Part shown: one piece after another, positions 22,334 through 31,912 of the stretch
Layout: each line of letters opens with the position of its first letter
Position numbering within the stretch: the stretch's first letter is position 1
NCBI GenBank assembly: GCA_009914555.1
Contig: WNDY01000012.1
Coordinates: 24,721-88,720, forward strand
From: Xylophilus sp.
GTDB lineage: Bacteria > Pseudomonadota > Gammaproteobacteria > Burkholderiales > Burkholderiaceae_C
Direction: 5' to 3'
DNA length: 64,000 nt
Translations under genes and position numbers: made by a program
Notes under the pieces: generated by a model
Seen by the model: the letters and a program-made list of their open reading frames with translations, nothing else
Database searches by the model: none
Told to the model about the DNA's origin: nothing

Positions 22334-22465
22334 CTAGCAGGCGGCCTGCATGCAGCCGGGACGCGGAGGCTGCTCCGCGCTCCCGCCGACGCCAATGCAC
22401 GCGCGCAGGCCCGCCGTGCCTTGGCGGGCGCGAATCGTGGCGATCAGCTTGTCGTAGGTGCGCAT
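22334..22465 (-). CDS. Possible small ORF upstream of the EF-G-like gene (43 codons)
   Basis: A complete small frame, ATG at 22463-22465 to TAG at 22334-22336, encoding MRTYDKLIATIRARQGTAGL and a Gly/Pro/Cys-rich tail ending GCMQAAC. It starts 67 bp after grxD begins and ends 97 bp before the EF-G-like start, on the same strand as the EF-G-like gene. There is no clear ribosome-binding site. It could be a leader peptide or chance. I do not recognise it. Confidence 0.3.
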   Translation of the reverse strand: MRTYDKLIATIRARQGTAGLRACIGVGGSAEQPPRPGCMQAAC

Positions 22466-22531
22466 GGCGTCGCGTGAAGGAAGGGACGTGAAGGTTGCTC
22501 AGATGGAGCCGCGCGCGGCCCCGTCAAGAGG

Positions 22532-22870
22532 TCACTGCGCGGCGGGGGCCGTGCCGGCCACGAGCTGTTGCAGCTCGCCCGACTCGTAGAGTTCGTAGAG
22601 GATGTCGGAGCCGCCCACGAACTCGCCGCGCAGGTAGAACTGCGGGATCGTCGGCCAGTTGCTGTATTCCTTGATGCCCTGGCGGATCTCGGGGTCGGTG
22701 AGCACGTCCACGGTCTTGAGCGCCTTCGGGTCCACGCCCACGGCCTTGAGGATCTGCACCGCGCGGCCCGAGAAGCCGCACTGCGGGAAGCTGGCCGTGC
22801 CCTTCATGAACAGCAGGAAGTCGTTGCCCTTGACGAGCTCGTCGATGCGTTGGTGGGTAGGGTTGCTCAT
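22532..22870 (-). CDS. grxD: Monothiol glutaredoxin GrxD
   Basis: A 112-residue monothiol glutaredoxin that carries Fe-S clusters with glutathione. The active site CGFS is at residues 31-34 (SFPQCGFSGRAVQIL), and the glutathione-binding WPTIPQFYLRGEFVGGSDI segment follows. It starts 27 bp after the prmC stop, so it ends a hemA-prfA-prmC-grxD minus-strand run, an order common in beta-proteobacteria. Confidence 0.96.
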   Translation of the reverse strand: MSNPTHQRIDELVKGNDFLLFMKGTASFPQCGFSGRAVQILKAVGVDPKALKTVDVLTDPEIRQGIKEYSNWPTIPQFYLRGEFVGGSDILYELYESGELQQLVAGTAPAAQ

Positions 22871-22897
22871 GGAAACTCCTCTGGGTGGGGCTGGAGA

Positions 22898-23731
22898 TTA
22901 TTCCACCGCCGGCCATTTCCCGCCGGTGCAGCGGGCGATGCCCGCGAGGTCGTCGCGGCTGTGCACCTGCGCGAAGCCTGCGGCGGCCAGCAGCGCCTGC
23001 ACCGCGCCCGCCTGGTCCCAGCCGTGCTCCAGCAGCAGCCAGCCGCCGGGTGCGAGGTGGGCCGGGGCCTGCGAGACGATGGCGCGGATGTCGTCCAGGC
23101 CGTCGGCGCCCGATGCCAGGGCCGCCAGCGGCTCGTGCGCCAGCGCCGCCAGGTGCGGGTCGGCTGCGGCGACGTAGGGCGGGTTGGAGACGATGCAGTC
23201 GTGCCGGCCCGTGTGGCCTTGCAGCCAGGAGCCGTGGGCGAACGCCACCGGCAGGCCGAGCCGTTCGGCATTGGCGCGGGCGACGGCGAGCGCATCGGCG
23301 CTGGCGTCGATGGCCTGCACCCGCGCGTCGGCGCGGCGCGACCGGATCGCGAGCGCGATGGCGCCACTGCCGGTGCCCAGGTCGAGCACCGAAGGGGCAT
23401 CCAGGCCGGCCAGCACGTCGAGCGTCCACTCGACCAGCGTCTCGGTGTCGGGCCGCGGCACCAGCACGCGGGCATCCACGCGCAGGGCCAGGCCGAAGAA
23501 TTCCTTCTCGCCCGTGAGGTAGGCGACCGGCTCGCCGGCCAGCCGGCGGGTGCAGGCGGCGTCGAACGCGGCCTGCACCGGAGCGTCGAGCGCATCGCCG
23601 TCGTGCGCCAGCAGCCAGGCGCGGTCGTGCGGCGCGCGGCCGAGCGCGTGCAGCAGCAGCATCCGGGCGTCGAGCCGGTCCAGGCCGCGGGCGGCGGCAT
23701 GGCGCAGGGCGGAGGCGATATCGATACTCAT
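22898..23731 (-). CDS. prmC: Peptide chain release factor N5-glutamine methyltransferase PrmC
   Basis: PrmC methylates the GGQ glutamine of release factors RF1 and RF2. The 277-residue protein has the SAM motif LDLGTGSGA (about 116-124) and the catalytic NPPY at 183-186. The ATG at 23731 (MSIDIASALRHA) is chosen over in-frame upstream codons because it matches family length. It is directly downstream of prfA, its substrate gene, the classical pairing. Confidence 0.95.
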   Translation of the reverse strand: MSIDIASALRHAAARGLDRLDARMLLLHALGRAPHDRAWLLAHDGDALDAPVQAAFDAACTRRLAGEPVAYLTGEKEFFGLALRVDARVLVPRPDTETLVEWTLDVLAGLDAPSVLDLGTGSGAIALAIRSRRADARVQAIDASADALAVARANAERLGLPVAFAHGSWLQGHTGRHDCIVSNPPYVAAADPHLAALAHEPLAALASGADGLDDIRAIVSQAPAHLAPGGWLLLEHGWDQAGAVQALLAAAGFAQVHSRDDLAGIARCTGGKWPAVE

Positions 23732-23774
23732 GGGAGGAGCTGGCTGGGGTGGGTGAGTGACAGGCACTGTGGGC

Positions 23775-24857
23775 TCATACCTCGGCTTCCAGCTCTGCCA
23801 GCTGCTCCGATTCACGCGCCGAGCGCAGCGCGGCGATCACGTCGCCCAGGTCGCCCTCCATCACCTTGTCCAGCTTGTAGAGCGTGAGGTTGATGCGGTG
23901 GTCGGTGAGCCGGCCCTGCGGGAAGTTGTAGGTGCGGATGCGGTCGCTGCGGTCGCCGCTGCCGATCAGGCCCTTGCGCAGCGCGGCCTCCTTGGCGGCG
24001 CGCTCGCTGCGGTCCTTCTCCTGCAGCCGCGCCTGGAGCACCCGCAGGGCCTGGGCCTTGTTGGCGTGCTGGCTGCGGCCGTCCTGGCATTCGGCGACGA
24101 TGCCGGTCGGGATGTGCACCACGCGCACGGCCGAGTCGGTCTTGTTGATGTGCTGGCCGCCCGCGCCGCTGGCGCGGAAGGTGTCGATGCGCAGGTCGGC
24201 CGGGTTGAGCGTGAGGGCTTCCTGCTCGTCGGGCTCGGGCATCACGGCCACGGTGCAGGCGCTGGTGTGGATGCGGCCCTGGGTCTCGGTGGCCGGCACG
24301 CGCTGCACCCGGTGGCCGCCGGACTCGAAGCGCAGCGCGCCGTAGACGTCGTCGCCGTCGATGCGCAGCACGGCCTCCTTGAAGCCGCCCAACTCGCTCT
24401 CGCTGGCGCTCAGCACCTCCACCTTCCAGCCGACGCTGGCCGCGTAGCGCGTGTACATGCGCACCAGGTCGCCGGCGAACAAGGCCGATTCGTCGCCGCC
24501 GGTGCCGGCGCGCACTTCGAGGAAGGCGGCGCGCGCATCGTCCGGGTCCTTGGGCAGCAGCAGGCGTTGCAGTTCGTCGTCGAGCCGGGCCAGTTCGGCC
24601 TCCGCCGCGGCGATCTCCTCCTGCGCCATCTCGGCCATGTCGGGGTCGTCGAGCATCTCGCGCGCACCTTGCAGGTCGGCCTCGCGCTGGCGGAAGCGGG
24701 CCCAGCGGCCGGCGATCTGCGTGACCTCGGCATGCTCGCGCGAGATGGCGCGGTACTGCGCCATGTCGGCCATGATGTCCTCGCGCGAGAGCAGGAAGTC
24801 CAGCTCTTCGAGGCGGACGGCGTAGCGGTCGAGGCGGTTGCGCAGGAAGGGTTTCAC
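23775..24857 (-). CDS. prfA: Peptide chain release factor 1
   Basis: RF1 ends translation at UAA and UAG. The 360-residue protein starts with GTG at 24857 (read [12 protein letters not shown]), giving exact family length. The stop-codon recognition tripeptide PAT is at 188-190 and the GGQ motif at 233-235 ([16 protein letters not shown]). It lies between hemA and prmC on the same strand. Confidence 0.97.
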   Translation of the reverse strand: MKPFLRNRLDRYAVRLEELDFLLSREDIMADMAQYRAISREHAEVTQIAGRWARFRQREADLQGAREMLDDPDMAEMAQEEIAAAEAELARLDDELQRLLLPKDPDDARAAFLEVRAGTGGDESALFAGDLVRMYTRYAASVGWKVEVLSASESELGGFKEAVLRIDGDDVYGALRFESGGHRVQRVPATETQGRIHTSACTVAVMPEPDEQEALTLNPADLRIDTFRASGAGGQHINKTDSAVRVVHIPTGIVAECQDGRSQHANKAQALRVLQARLQEKDRSERAAKEAALRKGLIGSGDRSDRIRTYNFPQGRLTDHRINLTLYKLDKVMEGDLGDVIAALRSARESEQLAELEAEV

Positions 24858-24954
24858 GAGGGAGTCGGAAAGAGGGTGAGGCGGCGTGCGCACGGGGCAC
24901 GCGGTGAAGAAAACACCGGCCGCGGGCGGGCCGGCAGCGGCTCGAAGAGCGCCG

Positions 24955-26256
24955 CTAACGTTCCTTGTTGCGCAGGAACAGGCGCGAGACGGTCTGCGCC
25001 GCCTGCTCGCGCTCGCCGGCGTCGCCGGTGCGCAGCTCGGCCATGGCGCCGTGCAGCATCTTCTGGGTCAGGCCGCGCGACAGCGCTTCGAGCACCGCGT
25101 CCACGTCGTCGCCGCGGGCCAGCAGCTTCTTGGCGCGCGCGATCTCGGCCGTGCGCCAGGCGTCGGCCTGGGCGTTGAGCTGCTGGATCAGCGGCACGGT
25201 GCCGCCCCCCTTGCCGATCTTGGCGGGGTCGCGCTGGTCGAGCCAGTGGGTGAAGCTCTGCACGCCGGCGTCGATGATGGCCTCGGCCTGCGCCACGGCG
25301 GCCTGGCGGTGGGCCTGCGCGGTCTGCACCACGGTGGCCAGGTCGTCGACAGTGTAGAGGTACACGTCCTCCAGCGCCTTGACTTCGGGCTCGATGTCGC
25401 GCGGCACGGCCAGGTCGACCATGAACATCGGGCGGTGGCGGCGGCGCTTCAACGCGCGCTCCACGGCGCCCAGGCCGATCAGCGGCAGCGTGCTGGCGGT
25501 GCAGCTGACGATGGCGTCGAACTCGTGCAGCCGCTCGGGCAGGTCGGCCAGCGGCATCGTGGCGCCGCCGAAGCGCCCGGCCAGCGCTTCGCCGCGCTCC
25601 ATCGTGCGGTTGGCGACGACGATGGCCTGCGGGTGGCGGGCCGCGAAGTGGGTGGCGGCCAGCTCGATCATCTCGCCGGCGCCGACAAACAGGATGCGGA
25701 TGCGGCCCAGGTCCTCGAACAGCTGGCCCGCCAGGCGCACGGCCGCGGCGGCCATGCTGATCGAATGCGCGCCGATCTCGGTGGCGGTGCGCACTTCCTT
25801 GGCGACCGAGAACGAGCGCTGGAACAGCTGGTTGAGCGTGCTGCCGAGCGCGCCGGCCGACTCGGCGGCGCGCACCGCGTCCTTCATCTGGCCGAGGATC
25901 TGCGCCTCGCCCAGCACCATCGAGTCGAGCCCGCTGGCCACGCGGAACGCATGGCGCGCGACCAGCCCGTGTTCGAGCGTGTACGCATGCGAGCGCAGCA
26001 CGCCGGCATCGACGCCGCCCTTGCCGGCCAGCCAGCCGAGCGTGTGGTCGACCGCCGGGCGGTCGCCGGCGCAGTAGATCTCGGTGCGGTTGCAGGTGGA
26101 GATGATGGCCGCCTCGATCGCCGGATGGCGGCCGCTGGTGAACGACTGGCGCAAGCCCTGGAGCGTGGGCACGATCTGGTCGAGTGCGAAGGCGAACCGG
26201 CCGCGCAGATCGAGCGGCGCGGTGTGGTGGTTGATGCCGAGAGCCCAGACTGCCAT
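24955..26256 (-). CDS. hemA: Glutamyl-tRNA reductase
   Basis: HemA makes glutamate-1-semialdehyde from glutamyl-tRNA, the first step of C5-pathway heme synthesis. The 433-residue protein begins [18 protein letters not shown] and has the catalytic Cys55 in STCNRTEIY, a Rossmann NADPH domain (ILFVGAGEM) and a helical dimerisation tail. The -10 TATAAT on the minus strand (26267-26272) lies just upstream of the start. It heads the hemA-prfA-prmC-grxD run. Confidence 0.97.
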   Translation of the reverse strand: MAVWALGINHHTAPLDLRGRFAFALDQIVPTLQGLRQSFTSGRHPAIEAAIISTCNRTEIYCAGDRPAVDHTLGWLAGKGGVDAGVLRSHAYTLEHGLVARHAFRVASGLDSMVLGEAQILGQMKDAVRAAESAGALGSTLNQLFQRSFSVAKEVRTATEIGAHSISMAAAAVRLAGQLFEDLGRIRILFVGAGEMIELAATHFAARHPQAIVVANRTMERGEALAGRFGGATMPLADLPERLHEFDAIVSCTASTLPLIGLGAVERALKRRRHRPMFMVDLAVPRDIEPEVKALEDVYLYTVDDLATVVQTAQAHRQAAVAQAEAIIDAGVQSFTHWLDQRDPAKIGKGGGTVPLIQQLNAQADAWRTAEIARAKKLLARGDDVDAVLEALSRGLTQKMLHGAMAELRTGDAGEREQAAQTVSRLFLRNKER

Positions 26257-26266
26257 GACGAGGCGG

Positions 26267-26272
26267 ATTATA
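26267..26272 (-). promoter_or_regulatory. hemA -10 box
   Basis: A perfect TATAAT on the minus strand, 11 bp before the hemA start codon, so the leader would be very short. The -35 is poor. Confidence 0.4.
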
Positions 26273-26330
26273 AAATCCGACCGCCGTTTCCGGCATTTAC
26301 ATATTCCTATCTCCCTGCTCCGCAACCCTG

Positions 26331-26606
26331 ATGACTCCTGGCGCGGCCGTGCTGCATCTGCTGAACTTCGCCGCGCCGGCTGCCTGGATGGCGCTGGCGA
26401 TGGGACTGGCCGGGCGCATTGTCTTCGGCAGCGGCAAAAGGGGTATGGGCTGGATATGCACGTCATTCGTGCGCTTTGGGGTGGTACTGGCAGCTCTATT
26501 GGGCAGTGCCTGGGTGCTGGGCGCCGATGGGCGCATGCTCGGCTGGGCCGCCGCCGCAGTGGCTGCGGCCACCACGGAATGGGTGCTGCGCCGCGGCTGG
26601 CGCTGA
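26331..26606 (+). CDS. Small membrane protein of unknown function
   Basis: A 91-residue protein with three hydrophobic stretches (about residues 8-30, 45-65 and 68-85), starting [20 protein letters not shown]. It is divergent from hemA and convergent with the MscS-type channel gene. I do not recognise a named family, but a small membrane protein at this place resembles ones next to hemA in relatives. No motif suggests a function. Confidence 0.75.
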   Translation: MTPGAAVLHLLNFAAPAAWMALAMGLAGRIVFGSGKRGMGWICTSFVRFGVVLAALLGSAWVLGADGRMLGWAAAAVAAATTEWVLRRGWR

Positions 26607-26626
26607 AACGCAAAGCTTGATCCAGG

Positions 26627-29104
26627 TCAAGCGGGCGGGGCCGTCGGCGCGCCGTCGGCGGCCGATGCGGGCACCGTGGGCCCGGCCGGGCGCCAGCCGG
26701 GCACGGCCGTGGTGGCCGGCGGCGACAGCGCCAGCCCGGCCTCGCGCAGCCGCTCCAGGATGGTGAACAGCAGGTCGCCGCGCACGGCGCCGGCGGCGCG
26801 CGGGCTGTCCACATAGCCGATCGCGAGGAAGGTCAGGGTGCCGCTCTGGATGCCTTCGAGCTGCACGAGCGGCGCCGGTGTCGTCAGCACCAGCGCGTGG
26901 TCGGCGAAGGCGGCGAGGATGATCTCGCGCATGCGCTGGGCGTCGGTGTCCAGCGGCGCCGGCAGGCGCATCAGCACCCGGCCGCGCGCGCCCGAGAGCG
27001 TCATGTTGCGCACGGTCTTGGTGATGAACTCCGAGTTCGGCACGATCACGGTGGAACTGTCGCCGAGCTGGATCTCGGTGGCGCGCACGTTGATGCGCCG
27101 CACGTCGCCTTCGGTGTCGCCGAGCACCACCCAGTCGCCGGACTTGACCGGACGCTCGACCAGCAGGATCAGCCCCGAGATGAAGTTCTGCACGATGGCC
27201 TGCAGGCCGAAGCCGATGCCCACCGACAGCGCGCTGGCCACCCAGGCGATGCGCTCCACGCTGATGCCCAGCGCGGCCAGCGCCAGCGCCACCACGGCCA
27301 CGCCGCCGGCATAGCCCAGCAGCGTGACGATGGAGGTGCGCACGCCGGGCTCCAGCCGGGTGTGCGGGAAGTAGCGGTCGCTGAGCCAGTTCTTGAACAG
27401 CCGGATCGCCAGCCAGCCGACGGCCAGCACTGCCACGGCGCCCAGCACCGCGGCCGGCTCCAGCGTGACGCTGCCCACGCGCAGCGTGGCTTCGAGCGTG
27501 CTGCCGCGGCGGAACACCTCGTCGGGCCCGGTGCCGAAGGGCGCGAGCAGCGCCACGACCATGTAGAACAGCACCACGAGCCGCACCGCGCCGGCGGCCA
27601 GCACGGCCAGCTGGTCGAGCAGTCCGGCGTCGATGCCCAGGCCGCCGTTGAGCCGCTGGCCGAAGCTGCCCTTGGAGGACAGCAGCGCCTCGCTCGCGTC
27701 GTCGGCCAGCTGCACCAGCAGGTAGGCGGTGCCGGCCACGGTGGCCGACCAGACCAGCTGCCGCGCGATCATGCCGCCCAGCGCGATGAAGCCGCTGAGG
27801 ACCGACACCGCCAGCGCCACCGTGGCCGCGCCGGCCAGGACCACGGCGATGCCGACCCAGACCGGCCGCGCCGGCGGCTCGGGCGGCGGCGCGCCGTCGG
27901 CCTGGGCCGCGGCCGGCGGCACCGCGCGCATCTGCCGCAGCGCGGCGGCGGCCACCGCAGCGAACAGCAGCGCGCTGGCCGCCTGCGCCGCCACCTCGGC
28001 CTGCAGGCTGGCGCCGGCGGCGCTGTTGATCTCCGACAGCAGCGCGCCCAGCCCGGCGGCCGCGGCCAGCGCCCAGGGGTAGGGCGCAAGCCGCGCGGCC
28101 CGCTCGTCCGACAGCGGTGGCAGCCGCCACGAACCGCGCCGGTGCGACAGCAGCGCGCGGCCCAGCCCGCTCGCGAACGCGACGAAGAGCACGATGCGCA
28201 CCAGCGCCGTGCCCAGGCCGCGCAGCCGGTCGTCCAGCGCGTCGCCGGCGTCGAGCCCGCTCAACGCCAGCTGGGCCGAGGCGCCGGCGATGGCGACGTT
28301 GACCAGCACGATGGCCAGCGCCAGCAGCGAGCGCCGCAGCCGGCCCGCTGGCAGCCGCGCCGGCGCGAGGCGCACCAGCGCACGCTCGGCCAGCCAGCTG
28401 CCGGCCACGAGTAGCAGCAGCGCGCCGGCCAGGCTGGCGAGGAAGCCGGCGCGCCGCCCCGGCGCCATCGCGGCTTGCACCGCGCCGGCCGCGTCGGCGC
28501 CCAGGTCGCGCAGCCGTTCGGCGTCGGACGCGCTGGCGCCGGCCACGCCGCGCCAGAAGGCCGTGCCCAGCGGCGAGCCCACGCGGCCGAAGACCTGGTC
28601 GCGGAACTGCTGGCGGCGCTGCTGCACCACCTCGGCGCTGCGCTGCTCGGCATCCACCGCGACCAGCCGCGCGAGCTTGAGGTCGGCATCGACCGTGCCG
28701 CGCTGGCGGGTGAGCAGCGTGCGCTGCTCGGCCACGTCGGCGGCCTCGGGCGGCGCGCCCTTGGCCGGCGCGGCGCCCAGGCCTTCGAGCCGGCGGTCGA
28801 TGTCGGCCAGCTCCGCGGTGCGGCTGGCGACCAGCGCCTCGGCGGCGGTGCCGATCTCGTTGATCTCGGCCACGCGCTTGCGGCCGTCGTCCTCCGGGCC
28901 GAGCGCGGCGGGTATGGCGTCGAGCCGGGTGCGCAGTGCGTCGACCGACGGCGCGGGCGCACCTGCCGCAGCAGCCGCGGCCGCTGTCGCGGGTTCCGCC
29001 GCCTGGGCCGCAGGCGGGGCCACCAGACCCAGGAACAGCGCGAGCAGCCCGGCGGCCAGCAGCCAGCGCCACGGCACGAAGGCGGGGGGGCTGCCGCGCG
29101 TCAT
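26627..29104 (-). CDS. Large mechanosensitive ion channel, DUF3772-MscS family
   Basis: An 825-residue inner-membrane channel. The start at 29104 ([14 protein letters not shown]) gives a signal peptide ending near AAQA, then a periplasmic coiled-coil DUF3772-type domain with Arg/Asp-rich helices (about 40-200), then about ten membrane helices. The MscS pore helix [20 protein letters not shown] is followed by the beta domain [13 protein letters not shown] and a cytoplasmic alpha/beta domain. Such proteins open under hypoosmotic shock. It overlaps the ugpQ stop by 4 bp. Confidence 0.92.
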   Translation of the reverse strand: MTRGSPPAFVPWRWLLAAGLLALFLGLVAPPAAQAAEPATAAAAAAAGAPAPSVDALRTRLDAIPAALGPEDDGRKRVAEINEIGTAAEALVASRTAELADIDRRLEGLGAAPAKGAPPEAADVAEQRTLLTRQRGTVDADLKLARLVAVDAEQRSAEVVQQRRQQFRDQVFGRVGSPLGTAFWRGVAGASASDAERLRDLGADAAGAVQAAMAPGRRAGFLASLAGALLLLVAGSWLAERALVRLAPARLPAGRLRRSLLALAIVLVNVAIAGASAQLALSGLDAGDALDDRLRGLGTALVRIVLFVAFASGLGRALLSHRRGSWRLPPLSDERAARLAPYPWALAAAAGLGALLSEINSAAGASLQAEVAAQAASALLFAAVAAAALRQMRAVPPAAAQADGAPPPEPPARPVWVGIAVVLAGAATVALAVSVLSGFIALGGMIARQLVWSATVAGTAYLLVQLADDASEALLSSKGSFGQRLNGGLGIDAGLLDQLAVLAAGAVRLVVLFYMVVALLAPFGTGPDEVFRRGSTLEATLRVGSVTLEPAAVLGAVAVLAVGWLAIRLFKNWLSDRYFPHTRLEPGVRTSIVTLLGYAGGVAVVALALAALGISVERIAWVASALSVGIGFGLQAIVQNFISGLILLVERPVKSGDWVVLGDTEGDVRRINVRATEIQLGDSSTVIVPNSEFITKTVRNMTLSGARGRVLMRLPAPLDTDAQRMREIILAAFADHALVLTTPAPLVQLEGIQSGTLTFLAIGYVDSPRAAGAVRGDLLFTILERLREAGLALSPPATTAVPGWRPAGPTVPASAADGAPTAPPA

Positions 29105-29853
29105 CCGGCGGGCGCGAACAGGTCGACGCGGTCGGTGATGATGCCGTCGGTGCCCAGTGCCCAGAGGCGTTCGGCCTCGGCCGGGTCGTTGACGGTGTAG
29201 CTCAGCGTGCGCAGGCCGGCCAGGCGCGCGGTCTGCACCGTGGCCGCGTCCCACAGCGGGTGGTGGCAGACGACGGCGCCGCAGCCCAGGCGGCGCGCGG
29301 CGTCGAGCCAGCCGTCCCGCAGCTGGTCGAGCAGCAGGCCGCGCGGAAGCGCGGGCGCAGCGGCCTGGGCGCCTTCCAGCGCTTCGGCCCGGAAGGAGGT
29401 CAGCAGCGGCGGCAGGTCGTCACCCGCCCAGAGCCGCGCGGCCAGCGCGGCCACGGCGCTGCCGGTGGCATGCTCGGTGCCCGGCGTGGGTTTGATCTCG
29501 ATGTTGAGCGCGAGCCGGTTGGCGCGCACCCAGCGTGCCACGCCCTCCAGCGTGGCCAGCGGCTCGCCCGCGTAGGCGCGCGAATGCCAGGCGCCGGCGT
29601 CGAGCCGCGACAGCGCCGACCAGTCCAGTGCGCCGGCCGGACCCTGGCCGCTGGTGGTGCGTTCCAGCTCTGCGTCGTGCAGCAGGAAGACCACGCCGTC
29701 GGCGCTGAGCTTGGCATCGCATTCGAACATGCGCCAGCCGTGCTGTGCACCGAGGCGCAGGGCGGCGAGCGTGTTCTCGGGCGCGAGCTTGCCGGCGCCC
29801 CGGTGGGCGATCCAGCGCGGGTAGGGCCAGTGGGTGGTGGGGGCGGAGGTCAT
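29101..29853 (-). CDS. ugpQ: Glycerophosphodiester phosphodiesterase
   Basis: A 250-residue cytoplasmic GDPD enzyme that splits glycerophosphodiesters into sn-glycerol 3-phosphate and an alcohol. The catalytic start IAHRGAGKLAPENTLAA, the metal ligands in FECDAKLSADGVVFLLHD and NIEIKPTPGTE are all present. There is no signal peptide, pointing to the UgpQ type. It overlaps the channel gene. Confidence 0.94.
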   Translation of the reverse strand: MTSAPTTHWPYPRWIAHRGAGKLAPENTLAALRLGAQHGWRMFECDAKLSADGVVFLLHDAELERTTSGQGPAGALDWSALSRLDAGAWHSRAYAGEPLATLEGVARWVRANRLALNIEIKPTPGTEHATGSAVAALAARLWAGDDLPPLLTSFRAEALEGAQAAAPALPRGLLLDQLRDGWLDAARRLGCGAVVCHHPLWDAATVQTARLAGLRTLSYTVNDPAEAERLWALGTDGIITDRVDLFAPAG

Positions 29854-29912
29854 GGCGGCGGCGCAGCTTCTTGTTCGGTCGGCGATGGTACAGGCGGGAC
29901 GGGGGCTTGCAG

Positions 29913-29981
29913 ATACTCCCTGTGTTTATGTCCCAGTGCGACCGTCCCGGGTGCAGCATGGCCTGGTGGGGCGGGGAGTAT
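29913..29981. repeat. Intergenic repeat family copy, perfect 8-bp terminal inverted repeat
   Basis: A 69-bp element between the ugpQ start side and the DUF429 stop. ATACTCCC (29913-29920) and GGGAGTAT (29974-29981) are perfect inverted repeats. The interior has TCCCAGTGCG and CCCGGGTGCA half-arms. Confidence 0.65.
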
Positions 29982-29987
29982 GGTGGC

Positions 29988-30848
29988 TCAGGCGCCGGTG
30001 ATCCAGCCTTCGAGCCGGTCGCGCCGCGGCGGCAGGCCGTAGTCCGCGTCGCCGGCCGCATGGGCGCGCCAGGCGGCGCCGGCTTCGAGCAGGCAGAGCA
30101 CGGCGTCGATGCGGTCGCCCGCCGCGTCGGCCACCAGGGCGGCCTGCCGGGCGGCATCGGCCTCCAGCCGCAGGCCGGTGCGCAGCGGCCGGCCGCCGTC
30201 GGCGGTGCCGGACAGCAGCGCGGCCAGCAGGCCGGCGCGCGCGGCGGCGCGCTCGGGCGTCTGGCAGGCGCGGTCGTCGGCCTTGTAGCTGCGCCGGCCC
30301 AGCACCTCGCGCGCGGTCAGGCCCGGATACGCCTCCAGCGCGACGCGGCCGGTATCGCCGTCGATCAGGCCCGGCAGGTGCGCGCCGGCATCCACCAGAA
30401 GCGGCACGCCGGCATGCAGCATGAAGGCCACGGGCGGGTTGACCCATTTCATCGACGGGCTGGAGCCCGCCGGCCCGTCGGTCGCGCGGTGCGCGAACTT
30501 GCCGCCCGCCGGCCGCGCGGCGCAGAAGGCCGCGAACCGCTGGCGGATCTCGGCCCGCGTGAGCGCGCGGTAGTGCGCCAGCCAGGCCGGCCACTGCGTC
30601 GGCCAGCCCAGGGTCTCGATGAGTTCGCGCGGCAGGCCGAACGGCAGGTCGAAGCCGCCGACCCAGCGGCGCGGCCCGGCCAGCCAGGCGCCGAAGGCCG
30701 GCAGCGTGTCGAAGGTCTCGATGCCAGTCAGGCGCACGGCTTTCCCATCGCCGCAGGGCTCGCCCAGCGCCAGCACGATGGGCTTGCGCCGGCTCGGCGC
30801 GCTGCTGAAATCGCAGCCGACGAGCAGCGGCGCCACGCACGTGCTCAC
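29988..30848 (-). CDS. DUF429 family protein
   Basis: A 286-residue DUF429 protein with RNase H-like/actin fold features: an N-terminal GCDFSSAPSRRKPIVLALG strand-turn, and conserved DLPFGLPREL and acidic EAYPGL segments. No enzymatic role is established. The GTG at 30848 overlaps the thioredoxin stop by 4 bp, so the two genes are translationally linked. A second GTG lies four codons further in. Confidence 0.85.
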   Translation of the reverse strand: MSTCVAPLLVGCDFSSAPSRRKPIVLALGEPCGDGKAVRLTGIETFDTLPAFGAWLAGPRRWVGGFDLPFGLPRELIETLGWPTQWPAWLAHYRALTRAEIRQRFAAFCAARPAGGKFAHRATDGPAGSSPSMKWVNPPVAFMLHAGVPLLVDAGAHLPGLIDGDTGRVALEAYPGLTAREVLGRRSYKADDRACQTPERAAARAGLLAALLSGTADGGRPLRTGLRLEADAARQAALVADAAGDRIDAVLCLLEAGAAWRAHAAGDADYGLPPRRDRLEGWITGA

Positions 30849-31201
30849 GCGGTGGCGGATGCGTCGATGCGTGCGAGCTGCTCGGCGACGGCCTGGGCGT
30901 CGGTCGGGCGCACCAGCCGGCCGACCTCGCGGCCGTTGTCCAGGAAGACCAGCGTCGGCCAGAGCTTGATGCCGTAGGAGCGGCCGAGCGGGCGGCCGCT
31001 GGCGTCCTCGACCTTGATGTGCCGCACGCTCGGATGGGCCTGGAGCGCCGCCTCGATGTGCTTGCGCGCGGCCTGGCAGATGCCGCACCAGTTGGCGCCG
31101 AAGTCGATCATCGTCGGGCCGCCGAGTTTGTCGGCCTCGGTGCGCGAGAGGGACTCGGGCGCATACGCGCCGGCGGTGGAGGAGGAGGAGGGCTGGGTCA
31201 T
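30845..31201 (-). CDS. Thioredoxin-like protein
   Basis: A 118-residue thioredoxin-fold protein with active site WCGIC at residues 38-42. The usual Gly-Pro between the cysteines is Gly-Ile, so redox behaviour may differ. LWPTLVFLDNG contains the cis-proline. There is no signal peptide. It precedes and overlaps the DUF429 gene, and follows a repeat copy (31304-31363). Confidence 0.9.
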   Translation of the reverse strand: MTQPSSSSTAGAYAPESLSRTEADKLGGPTMIDFGANWCGICQAARKHIEAALQAHPSVRHIKVEDASGRPLGRSYGIKLWPTLVFLDNGREVGRLVRPTDAQAVAEQLARIDASATA

Positions 31202-31303
31202 GGTCGCGGGTTCCTGGTGGATGGGGGGCGACGCGAACGTCGGTCATGCCATTGTAGGAACGGCCGCGGCCGCCCTGTGTGCAAGGGAAACCGGGCATGC
31301 GCA

Positions 31304-31363
31304 GGGGTATGGCCTTGCAGCCGGCGGAAAATAGATGCTATAGGACAGTTGATGGGGGAGTAT
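31304..31363. repeat. Intergenic repeat family copy
   Basis: A 60-bp element between the thioredoxin start side and the EF-hand gene stop. It starts GGGGTAT (31304-31310) and ends GGGAGTAT (31356-31363); the next TTCA contains the stop codon TCA (minus) at 31364-31366. The end sequence GGGAGTATTCA is identical to the copy at folA (58919-58929). Confidence 0.65.
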
Positions 31364-31792
31364 TCAGCGGCGCGCCGCGTTCTGCAATTCGCCCGGGCTG
31401 ATGCTGCCGTCCCCGTCGGCATCGACGCGGTCGAACTGCTCGGACACGGCCGGCAGCCGCTCGGCCTCCTTGCGGCTCAGGCGGCCGTCGCCGTTGGCAT
31501 CGGTGCGGCGGAAGACCGACTCCACGTCCTGCGTGCCGGCATACGAGGTGGTCGTGGCCACGGCCGGGCTGGCGGCCGTGAGCGCCGGCGACGCGCCGCC
31601 CGGCGCGAGGCCGTTGCGGCTGGTGCCCGGCGGCGCGAGCTGGGCGTGCGCCGGCATCACCGCACCGGTGAAGGTGAGGCTGGCGAACAGCGCCACGCTG
31701 CGAGCGTCGAACAGCAGCGGGCCGAGGCGCTTGCCCTGGCGGCTGCCGGCCGCGGCCCCGGCGAAGGGCAGGAGTTGCTTGGTTGTCGTCAT
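31364..31792 (-). CDS. Exported EF-hand calcium-binding protein
   Basis: A 142-residue secreted or periplasmic protein. The start at 31792 (MTTTKQLLPFAG) gives a signal-like hydrophobic segment SVALFASLTFTGAVMPAHA. Two EF-hand loops lie near the C-terminus, DANGDGRLSRKE and DADGDGSISPGE, each with canonical Ca ligands. Between them and the leader is a Pro/Thr/Ala spacer. An upstream in-frame start 22 codons earlier is also possible. The role is unknown. The intergenic repeat lies at its 3' end. Confidence 0.85.
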   Translation of the reverse strand: MTTTKQLLPFAGAAAGSRQGKRLGPLLFDARSVALFASLTFTGAVMPAHAQLAPPGTSRNGLAPGGASPALTAASPAVATTTSYAGTQDVESVFRRTDANGDGRLSRKEAERLPAVSEQFDRVDADGDGSISPGELQNAARR

Positions 31793-31912
31793 GGCGCCGA
31801 TTGCACCGCGCCGCAGCCCGCGCGGCCAGCGCTTTTGCGCGGTGTTGCCATCGCTCACAGACCGTTTGCCGGCGAAACATCCGGCTGCGTCGGTTCACCG
31901 TTCCAGGGCGGC

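Noticed and set aside
26436..26480. GGGGTATG...GCACGTCATTCGTGC inside the small membrane gene, resembling a repeat copy
   Set aside because: It lacks a matching right end and lies inside a plausible coding frame with normal hydrophobic residues.
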